Shown here piece after piece: positions 1 through 6,323 of a DNA stretch of 7,487 nt. This DNA is from Planctomycetota bacterium (GTDB lineage Bacteria; Planctomycetota; SKW154). The notes under the pieces were generated by a model. The model ran no database searches. It was not told the DNA's origin and was given only the letters and a program-made list of their open reading frames with translations. How positions within the stretch are numbered: position 1 is the first letter of the stretch; every line of letters begins with the position of its first letter. The position numbers and the translations under genes are program-made. The stretch is taken from positions 1-7,487 of the forward strand of contig JAOAAR010000035.1 in NCBI GenBank assembly GCA_026418755.1, written 5' to 3'.

Positions 1-432
1 GCCACCAATGGTGCAGAAATCGGCACTCGCAGGGTCAGGGGGGTAGAACAGTTTGTATTTTGCGACCGCCCGTTGGAGGTCGCCGACAAGAACTCCAGGT
101 TCGACTGTAGCAGAACGGTTGGAAGGATTGATTTCAAGAATTCTGTTCATAGAAGAGAAGTCAATGACGACGGAGTTTTCAGTGGGAACTGCGCCGCCTG
201 TCATCCCGCTCGCAGCCCCGCGCGCAACCACCCCGACCTTCTCTCGGTTGCAGAAACGGACAAGTTTGACCACATCGTCGGCAGATTCGGGACGCAGAAC
301 ACCAATGGGAAGAACAGGTCCTACTCTTGATGCATCAAAAGATGCGCATACTCTTGACAAAGTGTCAAATGAAAATCTGCCTCCGAAGAAGCGTTTTAGC
401 CGTTTTTTAAGAGTTTCCGAAACTGCTTTCAT
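1..432 (-). CDS. GlcD-like FAD-linked oxidase, N-terminal part (cut by window edge)
   Basis: The first 144 codons of an FAD-dependent 2-hydroxyacid oxidase/dehydrogenase of the GlcD / D-lactate dehydrogenase family run off the left edge. The visible part is the FAD-binding PCMH-type domain. It contains RPESADDVVKLVRF (about residues 47-60), the pyrophosphate-binding loop RGAASGMTGGAVP (71-83), VEPGVLVGDLQ (110-120) and YPPDPASADFCTIGG (130-144), all in the family order. Such enzymes oxidise glycolate, lactate or similar hydroxyacids through FAD, usually with an Fe-S partner subunit or C-terminal domain that would lie outside the window. The ATG at 432 overlaps the TGA of the upstream TPR gene by four bases (ATGA) and has a GAGGAG ribosome site five bases upstream, so the start is well supported. 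The family is clear, but the exact substrate and whether an Fe-S domain is fused are not. I considered the related DprE1 epimerase fold, but the PPDPAS motif fits GlcD better. Confidence 0.88.
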   Translation of the reverse strand, partial: MKAVSETLKKRLKRFFGGRFSFDTLSRVCASFDASRVGPVLPIGVLRPESADDVVKLVRFCNREKVGVVARGAASGMTGGAVPTENSVVIDFSSMNRILEINPSNRSATVEPGVLVGDLQRAVAKYKLFYPPDPASADFCTIGG

Positions 433-3350
433 TTTCGCTCCTCAGAGTTCCGTTTTCTATCCAAAACTTCTTCTATCCTTTTTAAGAGTTTTTTTATTTC
501 CTTGTGCAGTTTCTCGTCTCGCGAATAAGCAAGCGCATTACGCAACGCCTCAGCCGCTTTCTCGTAGAGGTTCTTCTCAAAGTAGATTCTTCCGATGTGA
601 TAATATGATTCGTCGGCTTTGTAACCTTGCTCAATTGAGGCGTTAAAATGTTTGAGAGCAGCCGCGGTGTCGCCCTTTCTTAAAAGAAGAGATGCTACAC
701 TGAAATGAGCACCCAAATAGTCAGGATTGTTCTCAACAACTTTAAGCCACGCAAAGAGCACATCATCAGAAGATTCAATCTTTTCAAAGAGCGCCGCCAG
801 ACGACGCCATAAAATCGCTTTTCTTGTAGACTCGATTGATGCTTTCTCTGATAGTTGGACCAGTCTTTTTGCTTCTGCCAGATTCTCCGGCGTCGCCTCT
901 TTCATCTTCTCTTCAAGAAGTGTAATCTGCGCATCCGCCAGGAAATAGAAAGACTCTTCGGCTCCCGAAGGAACAGATGAGCCCAAAAAAAGCACCTTCT
1001 TCAAGAGTTCTTCCGCCTTTTCTCTTTCATTATTTCTGATGAGAGCCTTTGCTGTCTCCAGGACATCTTTGAGCCGCTTCGGAAGAGAAACCTCTTCCTT
1101 CTGCTGAGTTACCTCTTTCTTCAAACGAATCGCTATCAGAGTCTCTTTTAAAGTTGAATTCTCCGGAAAGAGAGAAAGACCGCTTTGACAAGCCTCTTCC
1201 GCGGAAGCTAGACGCCCCAGCGACGAGAGAATCTGTGCAGTCTCATAATACGGAAGCCACCAGTCTGGGTATTCCTTACAAAGAGTCGCTAGAAGTTTGA
1301 GAGAGTTCTCAACATCTCCAGCGTTGAAAAGCGAACGAGCAGCCATCAACTCTGCTTGCTTTTTCGCTTTCAACATGTTTTCAATATCGAGAGAGTTGGA
1401 CGGAGTATCAGAAGAAAGAAATCTTGAGACGAGAGAGGTAACGGCGCTGAATGCAGAGTAAGCGTTCCGATATTTACCGCTTTCATAGAGTGCAAGCGCC
1501 TCGTAATAACGCATCTGAACTTCCTTAGGTTTTCCAAAGGCCACTTCCGCCGCTCTGGTGAACCACTCTGCCGCTTCGTCAAAGTTTTTGCTCAGCATCT
1601 TTATCTGTCCGATATGAAAATTTGCATTAATCACATACTCAGTTGCTCTGTCAGTTTCAAGCGATTTCGACAGAGAAAGAACTTTTCTGTATTCCGCCTC
1701 TGATTCTTCAAGACGGTTCATTTCAAGATACGCACCTGCAAGATTGAATCGGATATGTAAAAACTCAGGAGTTTCAGCGAGTACTCTTCCGTAAATATCT
1801 TTCTCTTTCAAGAGTGCTTCCAGTTCTTTCACAGCTTCCTCTGTTCTTTTTTTCTTTAAAAGAATTGAAGCACGATTAAAGCAAGCATTAAGTCTCATCC
1901 CGTGTAGCCAGTTTCTCTCTTCAGCCGGCATGTCCCCTCTCTTTAAGAGTTCAAGTGTGCGTTCAAGATAAGTCAACGCTCCATCCAGGTCGCCCCTTAA
2001 GAGTTTCGCCTCTCCCACAGCGTTATTGGCTCTTGCACAATCGGAATAATGGCGCAGAGTTGCCGAAAACAGAGCCTCGTTATTCTGCCAATCTTTGTTT
2101 CGAGCAACAAGCAAAGTTATGAAAACCAGTACGATAGCAGTAAGAGCGCAAACGGCAAAGATAGACCCCCTACGAGTCAGATACCTTAATCCCAAAGCGA
2201 TAAGAATGGCGAAGGAAATTGATGGGATGTAGAGAAACCGTTCAGCGACTCGTTCAGGAAGGGGGACGATTCCAGAAACAGGAACCAGCGTAATATAAAA
2301 AAGGAGAATCCCAAAAGGAAGAGTGAATTTCTTGTGGAGGATGAGAAAGAGCGTAAAAGAGAGTACGGCAAGATGAGTAAGGAGCGTAAAGAGAGTTGCA
2401 GGCGGATGAAGAAGCCCGTATGACGGGGGAAATGCGTTGTATGAATAGTCGGCACTTAAAGGATAGGGAAAAATGGTGAGGCGGATGTAAAAGAGTACGA
2501 CGCGGGAGAAAGAAAGAAGAGAGTTAGTCAGAGAACCGCCCCAGTAGCCTACAGCATCTTCTCCTGTCCACGATAAACTTTTGACAAGTGTAGAGAAAAG
2601 CCCGTAGGCGAGGGATAGGATGAAGATAAAAGTTAAAAGCGGTATCAGTCTCCTATCCCTTAGATTCTTAAAGAACAGTTTGGGAGTAGATTCAGAAGTC
2701 TTCTGCGAAGTTATTTTTAAGAGTTCAAACAGGACAAGAACTGGAAGAAGCGAAAGAGCCATCTCTTTTGCAAGAAGTGCTAAAAGGAAGAAAAAGAGGG
2801 TAAGAAGGAAGCAACGCAGTGATGGGTTTTCACGGTAAGAGAGATAAGTGATAATGGATGAGAAGAAGAAAATGGCACATAATGTCTCTTTTCTGCCTGT
2901 GATGTAAGAGACTGCTTCTGAGTTGACAGGATGAAGTAGAAATATTATAGATGCGGCGATGGCACCGAAAAAATTTGCACCTAAACGGAGAAGGAGGATG
3001 AAGAGAAGAAAGGTCGCTATTGCATGGTATATTATGTTTGAGATATGGTATCCGACAGGAGAGTCTTTTGTGAACTGGTAATCAAAGATGTAACTTATGG
3101 AGCGAAGCGGACGGTAACTGGGGTCAACCAGCATCCCCTGTCGTTCAAGCGGCTTGTAAGTGAAAAAGTTTGCGAAAATTCGAGGAATGTTGGAGAACGA
3201 GCGAATTGCAGGATTCTCTTTTACAATTTTTACATCGTCAAACACGAAATCGCCTGTTATAGAGTTCCCATATGCGACAAAAGATAACACTATGAATGCG
3301 ATGAACACAGCCGTATAGACTCTTTTCAATCTGTCTAATCCGTTATTCAT
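429..3350 (-). CDS. TMTC-like GT-C membrane glycosyltransferase with long C-terminal TPR domain
   Basis: Predicted 973-aa integral membrane protein (numbering from the ATG at 3350). Residues 10-416 hold about 11-12 hydrophobic helices. The first extracytoplasmic loop carries the GT-C type acidic motif FDD (37-39; Asp38/Asp39 are candidate catalytic or metal residues). Further blocks recall eukaryotic TMTC1-4 O-mannosyltransferases: HPVNSEAV...GRKE (140-155), LAKE (193-196), VAERFLYIPS (368-377) and KDWQNNEALF (419-428). Residues about 438-943 are roughly 10-12 TPR units, for example around 533-563, 878-911 and 912-943. The tail is Lys/Glu-rich. A basic N-terminus and a basic loop (LRYLTRRGS, 388-396) before the last helix place the TPR tail outside the cytoplasm, as in TMTCs. 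Known for the family: transfer of mannose from dolichyl-P-mannose to protein. Inferred here: transfer from a polyprenyl-P-sugar made by the GT2 two genes upstream. The ATG at 3350 is preferred to the in-frame TTG at 3359 because AAGG lies nine bases before the ATG but directly abuts the TTG. The end overlaps the next gene by ATGA. The acceptor is unknown. Confidence 0.87.
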   Translation of the reverse strand: MNNGLDRLKRVYTAVFIAFIVLSFVAYGNSITGDFVFDDVKIVKENPAIRSFSNIPRIFANFFTYKPLERQGMLVDPSYRPLRSISYIFDYQFTKDSPVGYHISNIIYHAIATFLLFILLLRLGANFFGAIAASIIFLLHPVNSEAVSYITGRKETLCAIFFFSSIITYLSYRENPSLRCFLLTLFFFLLALLAKEMALSLLPVLVLFELLKITSQKTSESTPKLFFKNLRDRRLIPLLTFIFILSLAYGLFSTLVKSLSWTGEDAVGYWGGSLTNSLLSFSRVVLFYIRLTIFPYPLSADYSYNAFPPSYGLLHPPATLFTLLTHLAVLSFTLFLILHKKFTLPFGILLFYITLVPVSGIVPLPERVAERFLYIPSISFAILIALGLRYLTRRGSIFAVCALTAIVLVFITLLVARNKDWQNNEALFSATLRHYSDCARANNAVGEAKLLRGDLDGALTYLERTLELLKRGDMPAEERNWLHGMRLNACFNRASILLKKKRTEEAVKELEALLKEKDIYGRVLAETPEFLHIRFNLAGAYLEMNRLEESEAEYRKVLSLSKSLETDRATEYVINANFHIGQIKMLSKNFDEAAEWFTRAAEVAFGKPKEVQMRYYEALALYESGKYRNAYSAFSAVTSLVSRFLSSDTPSNSLDIENMLKAKKQAELMAARSLFNAGDVENSLKLLATLCKEYPDWWLPYYETAQILSSLGRLASAEEACQSGLSLFPENSTLKETLIAIRLKKEVTQQKEEVSLPKRLKDVLETAKALIRNNEREKAEELLKKVLFLGSSVPSGAEESFYFLADAQITLLEEKMKEATPENLAEAKRLVQLSEKASIESTRKAILWRRLAALFEKIESSDDVLFAWLKVVENNPDYLGAHFSVASLLLRKGDTAAALKHFNASIEQGYKADESYYHIGRIYFEKNLYEKAAEALRNALAYSRDEKLHKEIKKLLKRIEEVLDRKRNSEERK
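438..443 (-). promoter_or_regulatory. Shine-Dalgarno site of the GlcD-like gene
   Basis: GAGGAG lies five bases before the ATG at 432. It sits inside the last codons of the TPR gene and encodes its Glu-Glu near the C-terminus. It fixes the start of the oxidase and implies coupled translation. Confidence 0.75.
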
Positions 3351-3359
3351 TCTGAGCAA

Positions 3360-3363
3360 CCTT
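3360..3363 (-). promoter_or_regulatory. Weak Shine-Dalgarno that decides the TMTC-like start
   Basis: AAGG is followed by nine bases and the ATG at 3350. The alternative TTG at 3359 would touch this site with no spacer, which argues for the ATG and removes three residues from the longest reading. Confidence 0.5.
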
Positions 3364-3383
3364 AAATCAATTCTATAATGATG

Positions 3384-4517
3384 TCACAAGGACGAGAGAA
3401 TCTCAAGCATTCTTTTCTCCCAGTTTAGGACAGCGTTAAAAGCGGAGAGTTGCGGTTTCTCTTCTTTTATGGTGTTGCGCATTTTACCGCGCAGTCTATC
3501 GTCGCGCAGGAGTAGAAGCATTCTTATCAATGCATCTACATCGCCGCATGGTATTATGAACCCCGTAGAACCGTTCTTTATGAGAAGCCTGCAGTCGCCC
3601 ACAGGTGTCGTGACAGGAATCGCTTCTGCTGCGAGTGCTTCAACCAATGCTGGAGGCAAACCTTCAAACCAACTCGGCAGGACAAACACATCAGCGCAAG
3701 CAAAATACTTAAGCGCATCATCAGGCGCAAGCGGTCCCAACGCTCTTATTCTACTCGTTTCGCGAACTCTTCTTCTGAAAGGTCCCTCGCCGATAAAAAT
3801 GAAAAGGAATGCCGGGTCGTGATAGGTGACCCAACAGGCCGCTTTGTATAGGATGTCCACCCCTTTGGACTTCGCAATGTCACCGCAGAAGAGAACAACT
3901 ACCTCTTTCTCCCCAATCTCCAATTGCGGACGGAGAGAAGAGATGCCCTTGTAGTGTTCGATGAGACCAGAATCGACCATCAGACCAGCGTTCTGTACTT
4001 TGCAAGAGAATCTGTTTGAGCACTCACTTTTCAGAAATTCTCCAGCAGAAAAAACCGCCCTTGCTCCTTTAAGGGCAAACTTCCATGGCAAAGCAAACGG
4101 CAGATTCGCATATTTGTGAAAGTCAATTCCGTGAATATGAAGAATGTAAGGAATGCCGAAAATCTTTGAGACGACAGACGCAATTAGACCGAAGGGAATG
4201 ACCCAATTGGCATAAAGCAGTTTCGGACGCTCTTTAAGAACGATTTTGAGTGAGTAAATAAAAGCGTTGATATTATAAGAGAAGATTCCTGCAGGATTGA
4301 GGCCGAACTTAGGACGGGCGTTCGTTCCTGCAAACGGATACCTAATGATTTTTATTCCGTCAAGTGTCTCACACCTGGGGTCGCTACGGAAAACGAGAGG
4401 CGTAAGAACCGTTATTTGCGCTGCATTCGAAATCCTCTTCATCATTAGATGAAGAGAGCGGGCGCGATACGGCTCAGTAGGTGACGGATACGCCGCACTC
4501 AAAACGAGAAGATTCAT
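3384..4517 (-). CDS. Glycosyltransferase family 4 (GT-B fold)
   Basis: A 377-aa cytoplasmic or membrane-associated glycosyltransferase of normal family length. The N-terminal Rossmann half starts MNLLVLSAAYPSPTEPYRAR and includes HIHGIDFHKY (127-136), typical of GT4 acceptor domains. The C-terminal donor-nucleotide half has VVLFCGDIAKSKGVDIL (207-223), FIFIGEGPFRRR (239-250), and the hallmark E-x7-E motif in PSWFEGLPPALVEA (Glu285 and Glu293), followed by GSTGFIIPCGD (316-326). Such enzymes move a sugar from a nucleotide-sugar to a lipid-linked or free glycan. The sugar cannot be told from sequence. The position usually Arg in the GRLxxxKG loop reads Asp213, while Lys218 is kept. The start overlaps the upstream GT2 stop as ATGA and has GAGGAG five bases before it. 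The stop is 33 bp before the TMTC-like gene. The family is certain; the pathway, polyprenol-linked surface or protein glycan assembly, is inferred from neighbours. Confidence 0.93.
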   Translation of the reverse strand: MNLLVLSAAYPSPTEPYRARSLHLMMKRISNAAQITVLTPLVFRSDPRCETLDGIKIIRYPFAGTNARPKFGLNPAGIFSYNINAFIYSLKIVLKERPKLLYANWVIPFGLIASVVSKIFGIPYILHIHGIDFHKYANLPFALPWKFALKGARAVFSAGEFLKSECSNRFSCKVQNAGLMVDSGLIEHYKGISSLRPQLEIGEKEVVVLFCGDIAKSKGVDILYKAACWVTYHDPAFLFIFIGEGPFRRRVRETSRIRALGPLAPDDALKYFACADVFVLPSWFEGLPPALVEALAAEAIPVTTPVGDCRLLIKNGSTGFIIPCGDVDALIRMLLLLRDDRLRGKMRNTIKEEKPQLSAFNAVLNWEKRMLEILSSL

Positions 4518-5500
4518 CCCTTCTCCTCAGGGAGAATTCTTGTCGGTTTAACGGGTTTAGTGGAGGTAAGAACAGTCTCTGCCCGCAGAGATGTGAAAGT
4601 GAGTAGAAGAGAGAGAAAAAAGCCAAAAATTCCAACTGCAAGAAGGAGATAATAGTACCAGAAAAAGTGGACTTGTCTACGCCATACGAGCAGAAAGCAG
4701 ATAAAAAGAAGAAGCACGAGCAGAACGGTCATAACGATATATTTTGTAGTAAGAGATACCTTTTTTGAGACAAGACGGGATGTAAATAATCCTCGCTCAG
4801 GTTTTACTCCACCTGTCTCTTCCGTCTCTATCCTATAACGAACAGCATCGGCAGAAAAGATATCACTGAGTGCGGAGAAGATTCGAGAGAACCCGTATTT
4901 TGATTCTCCAGAGTGGCGAGGCAAATGTTGAACAACTACTTCTTTTACCGCAAACCCTGCGTAATGAGTGACGAGCGGAAAGATTCTATATCTTTCGTTT
5001 CTTAAGAGAGGTTTTTCCAGGATACACTTTCTGAAAGCACGAAAACCTGAATTGACATCATGGAGAGGAGAAGCGGCAAAAAGGCGAAGAGCGAGATTGT
5101 AAAACGCAGACTGCACCCGGCGCGAAAGAGAGTCGCGTCGTCTCCTGCGCCAGCCAACGACAAGGTGCGCTTCTTTAAGTGCGTCAAGGAGTTTGGGAAT
5201 ATCTGCAGGGTCATTCTGAAGGTCTCCGTCAAGCGTAATTATGGTGTCAAAACAAGCAGCATCGTAGCCTACCAGCAGCGCCATACCTTTGCCGTAGCGT
5301 CTCCCAAGGAAGAGTGCCTTTACAAACGGATATTTTCTCACTACTTCCTCAATAACACCTTCTGTCCCATCCTCGCTCCCATCGTCAACGAAGATGACCT
5401 CGCAATCCGCGCCGACAGTTTCAGCAATTCGTTCAATAAGCGGAACTATGTTGTCTCGTTCGCGGAAAACAGGAATAACTATTGAAAAAGAAGAACTCAT
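4514..5500 (-). CDS. DPM1/GtrB-type polyprenyl-phosphate glycosyltransferase (GT2) with two C-terminal membrane helices
   Basis: A 328-aa GT-A enzyme expected to transfer a sugar from a nucleotide donor to polyprenyl phosphate on the cytoplasmic face of the inner membrane. In order: SIVIPVFRERDNI (6-18), the nucleotide-binding VDDGSEDGT (38-46), the metal-binding DGDLQNDP (91-98), VNSGFRAFRK (149-158), and HSGESKYG (196-203), the polyprenyl-phosphate GT signature near the acceptor site. A basic Arg run (118-122) sits where these enzymes contact the membrane surface. A linker (about 221-252) precedes two hydrophobic helices (about 254-273 and 279-304) and a short polar tail, an arrangement like GtrB/ArnC-type anchors. 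The ATG overlaps the HAD gene stop (ATGA). Its only Shine-Dalgarno-like AAGG is a single base from the ATG, and an in-frame TAA lies two codons upstream, so translation is probably coupled to the HAD gene. Mannose or glucose is likely by family, but specificity cannot be assigned. Confidence 0.92.
   Translation of the reverse strand: MSSSFSIVIPVFRERDNIVPLIERIAETVGADCEVIFVDDGSEDGTEGVIEEVVRKYPFVKALFLGRRYGKGMALLVGYDAACFDTIITLDGDLQNDPADIPKLLDALKEAHLVVGWRRRRRDSLSRRVQSAFYNLALRLFAASPLHDVNSGFRAFRKCILEKPLLRNERYRIFPLVTHYAGFAVKEVVVQHLPRHSGESKYGFSRIFSALSDIFSADAVRYRIETEETGGVKPERGLFTSRLVSKKVSLTTKYIVMTVLLVLLLFICFLLVWRRQVHFFWYYYLLLAVGIFGFFLSLLLTFTSLRAETVLTSTKPVKPTRILPEEKG
4523..4528 (-). promoter_or_regulatory. 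Shine-Dalgarno site of the GT4 gene
   Basis: GAGGAG lies five bases before the ATG at 4517, inside the last codons of the GT2 gene where it encodes Glu-Glu. The geometry is the same as at the TPR/GlcD junction. Confidence 0.75.
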
Positions 5501-6225
5501 ACCTTAAGCCCAAAATCCTCGCGTAAGATGTCCAGTAAATCCCAGAAATTGTGAATCTCATAATCAGGAGGAAACTTCCCCTGGACATGAAGGTGTTTAC
5601 TGGAACGCATATTACGGACAGCTATCATCCCAATCTTCTTAGGAGGGTCTATATCTGTTAGTGGATTGTCTCCGATATACATACACTCCGACGGTTTCAA
5701 GTTAAGGTCACTACAAGCGCGAAGATAAAGTTTTACATTTGGCTTTGAAATGCCCAATTCGTCGGACAGAAATATGGCATTCGGGGTTATATATGGTAAC
5801 ACTTTAAGCCTGACCAGTTTTTCAGCCTGCTTAACAGTGAACCCCGCAGTAATGACGCCAAGAATCAGTTCTGTGTTGTACAGAAGTTTTAAAACTTCAA
5901 CCACATCCTCATACGGACGCAAATGACGGAATTTTGTATCATGATATGCAACAACCGCCGATGCAACCAGAATGGATGGGTTTATGTTCTTGTAATACCG
6001 CTTCGGAATGCGCAACAGAAGTTTGTCAAAATGATGCTCATAATTCGAGGAGAACTCTTCCACAATCTCGTCCAGTTCCTGCTTCAATTGCTCTTTCGGA
6101 GTCTTGAGTCCCAACTTTATCATCGCATCAAGAGCGGCTTCTCTCGCCATCTCGCTAAACTCGTATGTCGAATAAAGTGTGTCATCTATGTCAAAAAATA
6201 TCGCACTCAATTTCTGCTTCTGCAT
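5497..6225 (-). CDS. HAD superfamily subfamily IA hydrolase (probable phosphatase)
   Basis: A 242-aa soluble hydrolase with all four HAD motifs (numbering from the ATG at 6225). Motif I is FFDIDDTLY with nucleophile Asp12 and general acid Asp14. Motif II is VITAG with Thr126. Motif III is Lys161 in GISKPN. Motif IV is YIGDNPLTDID with Asp186 and Asp191. The helical cap contains SSNYEHHFD (59-67) and YHDTKF (94-99), which from memory resemble the TIGR02253-type HAD proteins known mostly from archaea and eukaryotes. It should dephosphorylate a small phosphorylated metabolite; the substrate is unknown, with a sugar phosphate as a guess from context. The ATG at 6225 is chosen over the in-frame GTG at 6246 because GAGGAAAG lies seven bases before the ATG, whereas the GTG has no ribosome site and abuts the terminator T-tract. 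It is the first gene after the terminator and overlaps the GT2 gene by ATGA. Confidence 0.9.
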   Translation of the reverse strand: MQKQKLSAIFFDIDDTLYSTYEFSEMAREAALDAMIKLGLKTPKEQLKQELDEIVEEFSSNYEHHFDKLLLRIPKRYYKNINPSILVASAVVAYHDTKFRHLRPYEDVVEVLKLLYNTELILGVITAGFTVKQAEKLVRLKVLPYITPNAIFLSDELGISKPNVKLYLRACSDLNLKPSECMYIGDNPLTDIDPPKKIGMIAVRNMRSSKHLHVQGKFPPDYEIHNFWDLLDILREDFGLKV

Positions 6226-6232
6226 CGGATAA

Positions 6233-6240
6233 CTTTCCTC
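6233..6240 (-). promoter_or_regulatory. Shine-Dalgarno site that decides the HAD gene start
   Basis: GAGGAAAG ends seven bases before the ATG at 6225. It lies downstream of the competing GTG at 6246, so only the ATG can use it. Confidence 0.65.
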
Positions 6241-6248
6241 AAACACAG

Positions 6249-6284
6249 AAAAAGACCCGCCTTCTTCCTTCCTTAAAGCGGGTC
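6249..6284 (-). terminator. Intrinsic terminator after the secretin gene
   Basis: Read on the minus strand, GACCCGC (6284-6278) pairs perfectly with GCGGGTC (6260-6254) across a 17-base purine-rich loop, followed at once by T5 (6253-6249). The 7-bp stem is mostly GC. There is no T-run on the plus-strand side, so it acts leftward only. It lies 39 bp after the secretin stop and 23 bp before the HAD start codon. The loop is longer than ideal, so termination may be partial. Confidence 0.72.
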
Positions 6285-6323
6285 CTTAACTCGTTCCTCA
6301 ATTTTATGCTTTAACACAATTCC

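Noticed and set aside
1..432. DprE1-like polyprenyl-sugar epimerase as the identity of the FAD oxidase
   Set aside because: It would fit the operon theme, but the RGAASGMTGGAVP and YPPDPAS...TIGG blocks match GlcD/lactate dehydrogenase better than DprE1.
53..646. Plus-strand open frames opposite glcD and the TPR gene (up to 197 codons)
   Set aside because: They are antisense to well-supported genes, cross a gene junction, show no domain motifs and have a low-complexity Ser/Arg/Phe composition typical of antisense shadows.
2186..2455. Minus-strand 89-codon frame inside the membrane part of the TMTC-like gene
   Set aside because: It is an out-of-frame shadow; its Ser/Leu/Phe-rich content derives from the hydrophobic codons of the real frame.
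400..2710. Recurring TTAAGAGTT-like words (for example near 406, 481, 1942, 1997 and 2717)
   Set aside because: On the coding strand these are CTCTTAA words that mostly encode Leu-Leu-Lys in a Leu/Lys-rich protein. Spacing is irregular and no dyad or regular unit is present, so codon habit explains them.
3351..3395. Possible promoter with -10 TATAGA upstream of the TMTC-like gene
   Set aside because: The best -35 at 17-bp spacing (TTCTCT) matches only half the consensus, and the 33-bp gap sits inside a tight co-directional operon.
5060..5485. Plus-strand 141-codon open frame opposite the GT2 gene
   Set aside because: It lies wholly antisense to the catalytic core of a conserved glycosyltransferase, and no recognisable motif is present.
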